A stretch of DNA of 64,000 bases from contig NC_009922.1 in the NCBI RefSeq assembly GCF_000018325.1, positions 2,790,001 through 2,854,000 on the forward strand. The letters are read 5' to 3'. Below are positions 28,201 through 36,302 of the stretch, in pieces. The DNA is from Alkaliphilus oremlandii OhILAs. GTDB lineage: Bacteria; Bacillota; Clostridia; Peptostreptococcales; Natronincolaceae. How positions within the stretch are numbered: the stretch's first letter is position 1; every line of letters starts with the position of its first letter. The position numbers were made by a program, and so were the translations under genes. Under the pieces are notes generated by a model that did no database searches, was not told the DNA's origin, and saw only the letters and a program-made list of their open reading frames with translations.

Positions 28201-29654
28201 TGTATGTAAATACTTCCATCTAGAGATAAATTTGTCACTTTATCTTCTGAAAGTTTTATCTCCTTATTATCGTGGTCTAAATACCGAATATCATCGGTTT
28301 TATTAATATTTGAAGAATAGGCTATTGGTACTGGGAATTCTCCTTCCCCCCTAGTGATAAAATATAGATTGATTTCTCTATTAGAAATCGCTTTTTTATC
28401 TATGTTATTCCAATAATCTCTGAACTGTACTGCACCATCTCCTATGGATATTTTATAGACGGTATGTCTTCTTAAAGGAAATAGTTTGTCTACTTCATGA
28501 TCATTAATATGAAGTTGTATTACTGTATCGTTAGTCCCTGGCTTTGTGGTTAAAAAGATATCCTTTTGGTCTAAAGCAAATTCTCTTCCATCAGATGATA
28601 TAGTTACTTTATTTCTATCTTGAACCTCCACAGGATACTTAAATTCAAACTCTATGGTAGGCTCTACCTCAACATTCTCCTGATTGTTCTGAGGATACGT
28701 TCTTTTTAGCATATGATCTGTATAAAAAATGATTTCCTCATAGCCTTTATTGCCCTCAGCAATATTCAATATTTTAGATTGTGGACTACTGATAAATTCA
28801 CTATTTTTTAAAAATAGACTTTTGTCTTCTAATCGAACTGTATATTTAGCGAAGTCCTTTAGAGCTCCGTTTTTATGCTCTAATACGAGCTTACGTCCAG
28901 AAGAATAAACCTTAAAGTTATCTATACTTTCCTCATATTGATAAGATGGCGGCATGTTATAGGAGGGAATTTTCGAATCCATAGGTTCAGAAAACACTTT
29001 TAGGTATTTTTCTATATTATTTTGAAAATCATAGACGAGCTTTATATCATCTACAAATTCAAACTCTATTTTTCCATTTTGGTAGTCAATCCACGCCGCT
29101 TCATGGTCTGGAGCAGTATCTACTAAAATATCTTTCGTATACCGACCAAACTCTCCTCTCGTAACAAAAGTATGGTAAATATCCTTATTCTGCTTTCCTT
29201 CGTTATTTACCAAGGTACCTGCTGGTATGTAAATATTGTATAGCGTATGTGATTTCAATCTAAATGGCTCCATAGGAGTTTCTTTAGGAGGGCCATCCTT
29301 TAAGGTAAGGGCTATAGTACCACTTACACTATCCATCTCAAATTTATAATTTTCAAGATTATTTATTTCCGAAGGCTTTCCATTTTGAATAATTTTAATA
29401 TCATGAACCTTATTTGGACTAACCAAGCGGAATCCTGTGTCAAAAGTTAAGTTTAAATAGGACAAGTTATAATTTATATTTTTATCTCCATTTGATATGT
29501 TCCCTTTATCTGTTAAGACTTTTAAAGGTACCTCTACATAGCTAATAGTTTGTCCCCAGCTGAATATAGGTAATGCCATAAGTGCACCGAATATCATTAC
29601 GAAAAGTATTACACCTGCGACAATCCGTTTTATTAAATTAATATTTTTAAGCAA
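25299..29654 (-). CDS. Large exported SbsA/Ig-like repeat protein (first gene of surface operon)
   Basis: 1451 residues from a TTG at 29654, with GGGGG 8 bases upstream and no competing ATG. A signal peptide covers about residues 1-34. The body carries bacterial Ig-like (SbsA-type) repeats recognised by 'TYPQNNQENVEVEPTIEFEF', 'SIYIHFDR' and 'Y.(L/V).(I/V)P.GT(L/V)'. From about residue 745 to 835 it contains a highly charged helical stretch (KKIKKEGLRAEKKAIARLEA and similar) that interrupts the beta-rich fold. The C-terminal ~200 residues are a separate domain. No SLH motif is present. It leads an operon with the IPT/TIG giant, a 555-residue protein and an SLH protein. Confidence 0.85.
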   Translation of the reverse strand: MLKNINLIKRIVAGVILFVMIFGALMALPIFSWGQTISYVEVPLKVLTDKGNISNGDKNINYNLSYLNLTFDTGFRLVSPNKVHDIKIIQNGKPSEINNLENYKFEMDSVSGTIALTLKDGPPKETPMEPFRLKSHTLYNIYIPAGTLVNNEGKQNKDIYHTFVTRGEFGRYTKDILVDTAPDHEAAWIDYQNGKIEFEFVDDIKLVYDFQNNIEKYLKVFSEPMDSKIPSYNMPPSYQYEESIDNFKVYSSGRKLVLEHKNGALKDFAKYTVRLEDKSLFLKNSEFISSPQSKILNIAEGNKGYEEIIFYTDHMLKRTYPQNNQENVEVEPTIEFEFKYPVEVQDRNKVTISSDGREFALDQKDIFLTTKPGTNDTVIQLHINDHEVDKLFPLRRHTVYKISIGDGAVQFRDYWNNIDKKAISNREINLYFITRGEGEFPVPIAYSSNINKTDDIRYLDHDNKEIKLSEDKVTNLSLDGSIYIHFDRLIREDKQSGILSLEGATKLYKLPKASITEYDDTGNIYDKEVIYELHDFEEKGKKVFPYDRRANISNIIANIKLNNNSFDIDKFKILEGISSLDHKTEPLFMEEIPVGKVEIVSGNILKVTPKYKLEASNKYGLWIDKRVIEDANRFNMEDNLKLNFWTKADDKTITASWLKPTEMRAESIYENEQAPYKTYTLFGAPQYSPVEPIVLDLDREVIPRAQDEILEETPNDARNTRRISYDALQEIDLIDAYPTDVTIEEAKKIKKEGLRAEKKAIARLEALEEKRQEAIEKGEVFKVEDFDEEAFEKEFEKKFERDFEVLWQSELLEKTMAELKIDVEINKFKFFYYFENGMKKTKLYLYPNKALEKGKYYRLVVPRGTLETRSAKETDKLEVNFVVEGKSDEGKGVYSAVDNQPKVTDIWSKGEWMFKLYGHNFHEEIEKMELVPMEGRVAESSNTAPIVIEKNDIEFRNVTELWVKLRGENARKLSTELYTGSYKIVLYFNNPDGSITTLDKIEPRFTVISKNRPSVLKKEPEGNADTWYNEHKLDIAINPKTVHGVKRYFLKVTFEDIDGKLEFNATSGLTNLLNSEILGSGSTTNYLDTEFLAAVSANSSMINDYIFNKDRVKREAYLYIPIKLLNPQATYEVTVPAGVVTNDSTEMDNLVIRWNFTTKAIPSVGEKHIVVQSIVEDYDPGEPLIIYGDFFYHPTVTVYFNDVKAYDVELITSADGSKYLEVYLPRGRNKLKAGLYNITVQNSEDHKRETYGTLSIVPGGEHVPEDGIRVKDSDRSKEVVELVFKGENIVYLNRYSSNSDIKLSLDELMSTDVLLRKIHFSKDGSIESLKTYSKWANINMDYININSGRSEESYVYLGRIEPFLQQSLKNSLYNYNIKSELIQVTSNNISFEKLYIELPYEKGIENNFKVLRYDETLRSWTEERSYYINNVDQRAIITSSKNGIFVVVESK

Positions 29655-29730
29655 TGTTTTATCCCCCTTTGATTAGACAAATTTCTGCATAATATATTAT
29701 TATATCGGCAGATTCTCCATATATCTTTAG

Positions 29731-29760
29731 AAAAAGGAGATATTTTACTATCTCCTTTTT
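29731..29760 (-). terminator. Terminator of the 29853-31034 gene
   Basis: Stem AAAAAGGAGATA...TATCTCCTTTTT, symmetric and bidirectional. It separates the upstream Ig-like gene from the four-gene surface operon. Confidence 0.88.
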
Positions 29761-29852
29761 CATTTGATTTGTTGATTTTTCAACATTCTTATAATAATGT
29801 AAACTTTACCAAAAGCAGTTTTCTAACTTTTTACCAGTATCTCCCTTAAAAA

Positions 29853-31034
29853 TCAATTCGTTACGATCTCTATTTTTAAAATTTCATTTCCCTCTATAAT
29901 ATTTTCTCCGCCTTTATTGTTCTCATTGAGAGCATCTTGGCTAAATTCCAATATGATATTTTCGTTTTTCAGAATAGGAAATCTACCATCTATCCTTATT
30001 TTTAACATACTTGGGCTTATTCTTTTTACAGCTGTTATATCTGGACTACCATCGGGTCTTGTACCGATACCGAAACCTGTCGGTATACTAACAACACGAA
30101 AAGCCTTATCGTAATTTGTTCCACTTAGATCCTCTTTAAAAGTTCCACCGATTGCCTGTATTAGAATTTCAAATCTTTGTACATCATCACTGGTACTAGC
30201 ATGTAGCTTTTCTGGCAGTATATTAAAATATATTTTATTTGGGTCAATTGGACCAGGCACAGTTGACCCCCCTGTATTTCCACCATTACTTCCACCACTG
30301 CTGTATCCATTTAATTTAATCTCATAGTCATTCACCAAATACTTACCAAAGCTGTTTGTAATATTATTAGAAATAAAAACCTTAAGTTCCTGACCCGTAT
30401 GATCATTGGAAGCATCCAAAGTTAATACAGCCGTTTTTCCATCCTTTAAAACTTCAACTTTGGTTGGGTAAATGCCATTAATTTTATAGTATTGTTTTGT
30501 ACTACCTTTCGTATAGTTAACAACTTCATTAAACTTTATTTCCACCTTATCTGGATAAATAAGACTAGCAGATTCAACCATAAAGCTTGAGTAAGCATCG
30601 TTAACCGATACCTCTGTAATTGTACCCTTAAACAATTCTATTAGATTATCTTTTGTTTTTATAGATTTATGTACTACTAAATAGTAATCCTTACCCTTCA
30701 CTAGAAGCTGTTGTGGCGTAGCCTTCACACTTTTATCATCTATTTGCTCAAAAGTTAAATTCATTTTATTGCCGCTTTCCTTTTCAATGAGAACGATGCT
30801 GTTGTTATCTACAGTTTTATAGTTAATATCCTGAGAAAACCTTACAGTAAAAAACTTGTCTATAGAAACATTAGATAGCTTGGAAAGAAGTCTGTACTCA
30901 TTACTTTTATATAATTCCTGCATCATTTGTTCTCCAGTACCTGCGGCATATACCTGCTGTATTCCTAAAATATTTAAAAACATCAATAAAAACACAATCA
31001 AACAAAGCTTTTCTTTCAATGTATTCTTTCTCAT
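29853..31034 (-). CDS. Exported Ig-like (SbsA-type) surface protein
   Basis: 393 residues. A signal peptide (about 1-30, ending QVYAAG) is followed by an SbsA-like Ig domain ('FFTVRFSQDINYKTVDNNSI ... VKGKDYYLVV'), a second repeat ('PDKVEIKFNEVVNYT') and a glycine/serine linker (YSSGGSNGGNTGGS). A C-terminal beta domain follows. No SLH or other wall anchor is visible. GGGGGATC precedes the ATG. It stands alone between terminators just upstream of the surface operon and may contribute to the same surface structure; this is inference from position. Confidence 0.75.
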   Translation of the reverse strand: MRKNTLKEKLCLIVFLLMFLNILGIQQVYAAGTGEQMMQELYKSNEYRLLSKLSNVSIDKFFTVRFSQDINYKTVDNNSIVLIEKESGNKMNLTFEQIDDKSVKATPQQLLVKGKDYYLVVHKSIKTKDNLIELFKGTITEVSVNDAYSSFMVESASLIYPDKVEIKFNEVVNYTKGSTKQYYKINGIYPTKVEVLKDGKTAVLTLDASNDHTGQELKVFISNNITNSFGKYLVNDYEIKLNGYSSGGSNGGNTGGSTVPGPIDPNKIYFNILPEKLHASTSDDVQRFEILIQAIGGTFKEDLSGTNYDKAFRVVSIPTGFGIGTRPDGSPDITAVKRISPSMLKIRIDGRFPILKNENIILEFSQDALNENNKGGENIIEGNEILKIEIVTN

Positions 31035-31164
31035 AAAGATCCCCCAACTCTAAGATTTGTTGTATCTACTCTTCTATACGATTCCCCTAAAGCTACCCCT
31101 ATATTTCTCATAACCATTATACCACGATATTTTACAATATCCTACAATGTCCAACGGACTAATT

Positions 31165-31227
31165 AGAAAAAACCTAGAGATTATTTTCAATGTATTTTTT
31201 CGCAAACACATTGAAATCCTCTAGGTT
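31165..31227 (-). terminator. Terminator of the 31255-31917 gene
   Basis: Long minus-strand stem AACCTAGAG...CTCTAGGTT with an inner TCAATGT/ACATTGA pairing, followed by TTTTTT. Confidence 0.85.
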
Positions 31228-31254
31228 GTAATAGGATTTTTAATATTTTATTTT

Positions 31255-31917
31255 CTATAACACAACTCTTTTTTGATGGAATACAGCTTCGTTAATTTGA
31301 ATCAAAAGTTTGTCTTCTTTTTTTAGTTTGTCGATTGCTTTATTGGCTCTGATAGAGATCGAGCCTTCATCTACTAAATAGCTCAGTACTGCACGAATCT
31401 CAGTTAATTTTACTTTCGTAGTTTTATAAATGTAATCTAAAGTCACCCCTAGATTTCCATTGCCATTTAAAAGCATCGTTAAAATCATATCCATACCCTT
31501 TTGATTATCTATTTCAAACCGAATATTTTTCAGATTTTTGATTTCTTCATCATCTAACTTCAATACTTCCTCCAGCTTCGGTACAGGAATGCTCTGAATA
31601 TAGTAAGTATCACCCTTTGAATCCGCTACCTCCATTATTAATTGAAAGCTTAAAAGCAGGTCCAAATCTTCTTTTATATTTTTAGGATACTCGTAGCCAA
31701 GTTTCTTCAATACATCCTTTTTTTCTTGTAGAATTTGTGGTATTGTATTTTCCTCTTTAATATTCGCATTTAAAAGAAAATCCATTGCTACTTTTCCTGT
31801 TTTATTCTCTTGCTGTAAATACCCTATGAGTATATATGTTTTGTAAGCAGTTTCTGGTAAATATCTCGTCCATAAATAGCTATGTATTTCCTGTGGTACT
31901 CTAACTTGGTTATTCAT
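31255..31917 (-). CDS. Uncharacterised cytoplasmic protein, possible winged-helix
   Basis: 220 residues with no signal peptide or membrane segment. I do not recognise the family. The N-terminus (MNNQVRVPQEIHSYLWTRYL) and the helical, lysine/glutamate-rich composition suggest a cytoplasmic protein. The C-terminal part (TLDYIYKTTKVKLTEIRAVL) followed by a basic LVDEGSISIRA resembles a helix-turn-helix with wing, as in DnaD-like or regulatory proteins; this is a weak resemblance. GGAGGAG stands upstream of the ATG. It is monocistronic and divergent from the ComK-like gene. Confidence 0.6.
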   Translation of the reverse strand: MNNQVRVPQEIHSYLWTRYLPETAYKTYILIGYLQQENKTGKVAMDFLLNANIKEENTIPQILQEKKDVLKKLGYEYPKNIKEDLDLLLSFQLIMEVADSKGDTYYIQSIPVPKLEEVLKLDDEEIKNLKNIRFEIDNQKGMDMILTMLLNGNGNLGVTLDYIYKTTKVKLTEIRAVLSYLVDEGSISIRANKAIDKLKKEDKLLIQINEAVFHQKRVVL

Positions 31918-32375
31918 GTTTATGTCTCCTCCTAAGTAGGCTTATCAGAAAAAGGATCTCGTCACCATCTCACAATTTAAAGCCTTGATATTTTAAGATT
32001 TATATCGTTCTATTTTAACACGATAACGATCAAATTAAAAGATATAACATAGTTTTGGATTATTTTCCAGTCATTAATCAATACAGTTAATTACAACCTT
32101 AATATCCATTATGTTCGTTTGAATCATGCAATGTACCCATGTTATAATTTTATTAGATAATATGTTTTATTAATTAATACAATATTATTTTTTAATAGCA
32201 GTTATCTCTACAACTTTTAGACCTAGCTCTAGCACGGCTAGGTCTTACATATTTTAAATAAGCTTTTCACCTTTATTTTTTTAAAATTCCACAGAACATA
32301 TGTTTGCCCTTTTATAAAAACATGGTATAATAAAATTACTTAGAAAGGGGTAAAAAATAAAATCGAGGTGAACCT
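31918..32375. other. Divergent intergenic region with a hairpin
   Basis: About 460 AT-rich bases. AGACCTAGC...GCTAGGTCT (around 32219-32246) forms a 9-bp hairpin without a T-run on either side, so it is not a clear terminator. TATAAT near 32326 is probably the -10 of the rightward ComK-like gene. I see no coding sequence. Confidence 0.45.
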
Positions 32376-32978
32376 ATGAAAACATTAAAAGAGGCATTAG
32401 AAAAACAAGAGCGAATTGCCTGCTTATTAACTCTCTACGAAAAAGATAGCGGAAACTGCACTAAAGTAATTTTCAGCAACAATAGAGAAATCCTACTGTA
32501 TCAGTCCATCCATTCCGTCCTCAAAGTTATCGCTAAACATTATTCCTTAGATTTAAACGAACTCAGAAAAAAACAGCAAAAGCTTCTTAATGATAAAAAT
32601 TACATACCTTTGCCCATAAGCAGGGATATCCTATTAATCTCTGTAAAAACCAGATTTCCTAAAGTAAAGGGCGACTCTTCTATTAGTTACATTAACTATT
32701 ATGAAATAGACCGAATAGATAAAAAAGAACCAATCCTATATTTAAAAGGTGGCAAACCAATCCAAAGCCTAAATTCTATAGCCACCTTAAAGAAAAGATA
32801 TGTTCAAGGAGAAATTTGTTCAAAGCTTCAAAACAGTTCCCAAAACTTTAACTTTGAAATAGCAGAAAGTGCTATGCCCTATTTCCTTCCTGCAACAAAA
32901 GGAGATATCAAAGCAATTGCTAGAGAGCTTGAAAACCTTAAAGAGCTTTTAAATCGCATCTTAATTACAAAAAAATGA
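32376..32978 (+). CDS. ComK-like putative transcription regulator
   Basis: 200 residues with no export signal. The central part (PLPISRDILLISVKTRF, then SYINYYEIDRIDKKEPILYL and KGGKPIQSLNSIATLKKRY) follows the layout of ComK-type regulators: a 'P(I)...I(L/F)..(P/S)(T/V)' strand, a 'WI.(Y/H)..I' strand and 'NGK.(I/L)..S...L..(R/Q)'. LytTR DNA-binding domains have a similar layout, so the exact family is uncertain. GAGGTG precedes the ATG and a terminator follows. In Bacillus ComK drives competence genes; clostridial ComK-like proteins have less certain roles. No competence gene is near. Confidence 0.5.
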   Translation: MKTLKEALEKQERIACLLTLYEKDSGNCTKVIFSNNREILLYQSIHSVLKVIAKHYSLDLNELRKKQQKLLNDKNYIPLPISRDILLISVKTRFPKVKGDSSISYINYYEIDRIDKKEPILYLKGGKPIQSLNSIATLKKRYVQGEICSKLQNSSQNFNFEIAESAMPYFLPATKGDIKAIARELENLKELLNRILITKK

Positions 32979-32994
32979 TACGTTCTTTAGGCAC

Positions 32995-33039
32995 AGACCC
33001 TATGCAAAGAAATATTAAGCTCTTTGCACGGGGTCTTTC
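32995..33039 (+). terminator. Terminator of the ComK-like gene
   Basis: Stem AGACCC..TGCAAAGA...TCTTTGCA..GGGTCT followed by TTCT, shortly after the stop. Confidence 0.85.
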
Positions 33040-33187
33040 TATTCATCTTTATTTTACCTGTCTCTGTGCTAAATATAACTTAGAAAAATGGACCCTATTT
33101 CATATAGAAAATTCTCCTATTTAAGTATATAATTGAATGGTCACATTGTTTTGTACATATTAAAACACAAGAGAAGGGAGTATTTCT

Positions 33188-35188
33188 ATGAAGCTGAAAG
33201 GAAAACTGATATTGTTCTCAGCTCTAATCTGTATTGTCAGCGTCGTATCAATATCCGCCGTTAATTATTTTTTATCAATTAAAGAGCTGGAATCCGAAAT
33301 TCATGCAAATCACCAACTGGAAACAACCATTATCGCACGGGATATTGATAAGTGGGTGGCGCTTCAAAAAGATTCCTTAGAAGAGGTCTTATACAATCTT
33401 TTATACACAGGTAACTATGAAACTGATTTTGTTCATCACTTTTTTGTAGAGAAAAATAAAATAAATCCTGGTAATGGTTATTATATTGCATTTTCTGATA
33501 AAACCTTTATCGATAGTGCGATTTGGACACCGGGCAGCGATTACGATCCTACCAGTAGAGACTGGTATACCGGGGCTAAACAAGTACCAAATTCTGTATA
33601 TATTTCAGAGCCCTATGTGGATGCCGATACAGGGAAAATGTTGATTACCATCTCTAAATTGTTTAAAACACCAGAAGGACGAGAAGGTGTAATCGCCTCC
33701 GATATTAAAGTGGACTTTATCGTTGACTTTATTTCCAACATTGCCTTCGAAGATGGGAGCTATGCCTTCTTGGTAGAGAACAATGGGAATATTATCACCC
33801 ATAGAAATTCAGCCTTTAACCCTACCGATGAAAGCTTAACCAATCTTGAAGACTTATTTGACGGAAAGCTTAAAACCATTATGACAGAGAAACTTGCCAT
33901 CAGAGATACCATCGTGAAGGATTACGACAACGAGGACAGATCCTTCTACTTTGCCAGTTCCCATGAATCTAATTGGCAGATTGGGCTTGCAGTTCCTATT
34001 GCAGCTTCTATGAACGTCATCAATAGGGTTGTTAACTACACTTTAATGACGACGGTTATTGTTATTTTGGTTTCATTATTACTGTCTGTGTACATTGCAA
34101 ACAATATCACGAAGCCTATCACTGAATCTGTTAAAATCGCAGAAAATATTAGCAACTTAGATCTATCTAAGCCTATAGAACAAAATAAACTCAATAGAAA
34201 AGATGAAATCGGACAGCTTTATACTTCCTTTCAATTGATTATTGGAAAACTAGGGCGATTTATGTCAGAAATGGAAAATTCTCTAGCCATTAATCGAGGT
34301 ATCTACCATGAAACCATGGACAAGCTTCAGTACTTAGTATCTCAAGCAGAGGATACGTCGGCTACTACCGAAGAACTTTCTGCTGGTATGGAGGAAACGA
34401 CCGCTTCTGCCCTATCCATTCATGAATCTACTTCCCAAATAGATTCTGCCATATCGGACTTTGCTACAAAGGTAGGGGATGGCGCTATGACTTCTAGCTC
34501 CATCAGCACCAAGGCAGATACACTGAGTGGTCAGTTTGTTAAATCTAGAGATGAATCTATGAATGTTTATCGAAGAGCGAGGGAAGAAATAGAAAAAGCC
34601 ATTGAAGCCGCTAAAGAAGTTTCTAAGATCAGCACTTTAACAGATGCCATCTTAGATATATCAGAACAAACTGGATTACTCTCTTTAAATGCTTCCATTG
34701 AAGCAGCAAGGGCAGGGGAATCTGGAAGAGGTTTTGCAGTAGTTGCCAGTGAAATAGGAAAGCTTGCAAATCACTCTAATTCTACGGTTGAAGAAATTCA
34801 AGTGGTTACAGCAAATATAACTCATGCGGTCAATCAATTAATAGATAGAGCATCTCACATCATGGAGTTTTTAGCAACAGATGTTGTTAGGGACTACGAA
34901 CTTATGGTAGATGCCATCGATCACTACAAGGAGGATGGATCTTCTTTAAATAATATTATTGCAGACTTAAGTGCAACTTCAGAGGAACTAGCAGCAACAG
35001 TAAATGAAATTTCTACTGCTATGAGAGAAATATCCATTACAGTAGAAGAATCTACAAAAGCCACTACAAATATTGCTGAAAAAAATACCAATATAGTAGA
35101 AACAATCGTTGATATTAACGAAATCATGAGAAAAAATGAAGAAGTATCCGATAAGCTTGAAAAAATAATCAGCCAAGTTAAGATATAA
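33188..35188 (+). CDS. Methyl-accepting chemotaxis protein (Cache domain)
   Basis: Membrane chemoreceptor of 666 residues. The first membrane helix is near residues 7-28. An extracellular double-Cache sensor follows (about 35-275; DYDPTSRDWYTGAKQ is typical), then a second helix near 281-303 and a HAMP domain. The signalling domain carries the hairpin ISEQTGLLSLNASIEAARAG. The canonical receptor tip reads LLALNAAIEAARAGE, so this copy has Ser for both Ala positions but keeps the core. AGAAGGGAG precedes the ATG. It is monocistronic with a terminator. The ligand is unknown; Cache sensors of this class often bind amino acids or small organic acids. Confidence 0.93.
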   Translation: MKLKGKLILFSALICIVSVVSISAVNYFLSIKELESEIHANHQLETTIIARDIDKWVALQKDSLEEVLYNLLYTGNYETDFVHHFFVEKNKINPGNGYYIAFSDKTFIDSAIWTPGSDYDPTSRDWYTGAKQVPNSVYISEPYVDADTGKMLITISKLFKTPEGREGVIASDIKVDFIVDFISNIAFEDGSYAFLVENNGNIITHRNSAFNPTDESLTNLEDLFDGKLKTIMTEKLAIRDTIVKDYDNEDRSFYFASSHESNWQIGLAVPIAASMNVINRVVNYTLMTTVIVILVSLLLSVYIANNITKPITESVKIAENISNLDLSKPIEQNKLNRKDEIGQLYTSFQLIIGKLGRFMSEMENSLAINRGIYHETMDKLQYLVSQAEDTSATTEELSAGMEETTASALSIHESTSQIDSAISDFATKVGDGAMTSSSISTKADTLSGQFVKSRDESMNVYRRAREEIEKAIEAAKEVSKISTLTDAILDISEQTGLLSLNASIEAARAGESGRGFAVVASEIGKLANHSNSTVEEIQVVTANITHAVNQLIDRASHIMEFLATDVVRDYELMVDAIDHYKEDGSSLNNIIADLSATSEELAATVNEISTAMREISITVEESTKATTNIAEKNTNIVETIVDINEIMRKNEEVSDKLEKIISQVKI

Positions 35189-35204
35189 ACATAATCCATA
35201 ATAT

Positions 35205-35245
35205 AAAACAGCCATATCCTTATACCAGTAGGATATGGCTGTTTT
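35205..35245 (+). terminator. Bidirectional terminator between MCP and DUF4438 genes
   Basis: Sixteen-base stem AAAACAGCCATATCCT with its complement ending in TTTT; it can serve both converging genes. Confidence 0.9.
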
Positions 35246-35263
35246 AATACAAGACTCTATTTA

Positions 35264-36127
35264 TTATTTAACGCCTAAATAATAAGCAATATTTGCATTT
35301 TCTGTTTTTATGCCTTTTATCTTGCTAACCTTCGAGCTCATGATCACCGTAATACCAGGTCCATGACCCGCTTTTACACAATCACTATGAACAACTATAC
35401 CGACGGATACAGAGCCCTTTAAGTACTGGCGACCATTGGTATTGTCACAATCCCTCAATAAGACTAAATCACCAAAGCGAAGCTGGTCTATACCAAATTC
35501 CTTATTCGCTTCTTCATCCCCTGTCATGATATCGTAGTCCCCAGAAAAAGCCGTTGGACTACCGATGCCAGAGCCCATTAAATAGGCAGGAATCTCCGTT
35601 ACAACAGGTACCTCTAGCATACCTTCCTCGTTTTCTTTGATTCCTAATTTATCAAATAAGCTAGGGTCTATATTCATACATTTAACATCACTGTGATCTT
35701 CTAATCCTAAGCCTTGTCCATGAGCCTTTACTAAAATGGAATCCCCTATGGCCATTTTCTCCATGTCTTCTTCCTTAAAGTAGATTAACACATGGTCAAT
35801 ACCCCCATGCATACCGGTTACATATCCCTTTGCACCTTTTGCTTCTCCAGAAACAACCTTCGCTTCGTTTCCAATACAGGACAACAGCATTAATGCACCA
35901 TTTTCACCAGTATTGTCATTTTTAATGCTGACACCTGGCTCCACATGGTCTCCTACCCACTTCATACAGGAGTCCCCTATTTGCACATTGTATGTAATAC
36001 CACCAGTAGCAGGTAATACCTCTGCGATCCCATCCCGATTGACACGGTAAGGATTGGAAGCTAAAGGACTGTGAATCTTTCCTTGTACAGATTGCATGAC
36101 CAATCTCTCTTTGTTTGTTTTTAACAT
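35264..36127 (-). CDS. DUF4438 domain-containing protein
   Basis: 287 residues, close to the whole length of DUF4438 proteins. It has no signal peptide or membrane helix. Family-like segments are SPLASNPYRVNRDG near the start, GVVIHSD-type text (VGIVVHSDCVKAGHGPG) near the end, and a central GLEDHSDVKCMNIDP. The biochemical role of this family is unknown to me. AAGGGGAC precedes the ATG at 36127. The gene stands alone between terminators, facing the MCP gene. Confidence 0.8.
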   Translation of the reverse strand: MLKTNKERLVMQSVQGKIHSPLASNPYRVNRDGIAEVLPATGGITYNVQIGDSCMKWVGDHVEPGVSIKNDNTGENGALMLLSCIGNEAKVVSGEAKGAKGYVTGMHGGIDHVLIYFKEEDMEKMAIGDSILVKAHGQGLGLEDHSDVKCMNIDPSLFDKLGIKENEEGMLEVPVVTEIPAYLMGSGIGSPTAFSGDYDIMTGDEEANKEFGIDQLRFGDLVLLRDCDNTNGRQYLKGSVSVGIVVHSDCVKAGHGPGITVIMSSKVSKIKGIKTENANIAYYLGVK

Positions 36128-36186
36128 TATATCGTCCCCTTCGTCTTTCTATGTAAAATCCTGTACTTTTATTATAGCATAATCCA

Positions 36187-36225
36187 TAAAAATAATGGCT
36201 GATTCAGAATATGAATCAGCCATTA
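36187..36225 (-). terminator. Terminator of the RND efflux operon
   Basis: Stem TAATGGCTGATTC...GAATCAGCCATTA followed on the minus strand by ATTTTTAT, about 80 bases past the pump gene. Confidence 0.75.
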
Positions 36226-36302
36226 ATCTCAACACAAGAATTTTTAAAATAAGTTTTAGCTTTTTATTAAAGGTTTAAAACTTTCAAATTACTGTTCGTT
36301 TT

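Noticed and set aside
29731..29760. The hairpin before the surface operon as part of its promoter
   Set aside because: It has the shape of an intrinsic terminator for the upstream gene, and I found no convincing -35 beside it.
18998..31034. Repeated motifs in the surface proteins as a CRISPR or DNA-level tandem repeat
   Set aside because: The repeats are protein-domain repeats with divergent DNA and irregular spacing; no regular short repeat-spacer pattern is present.
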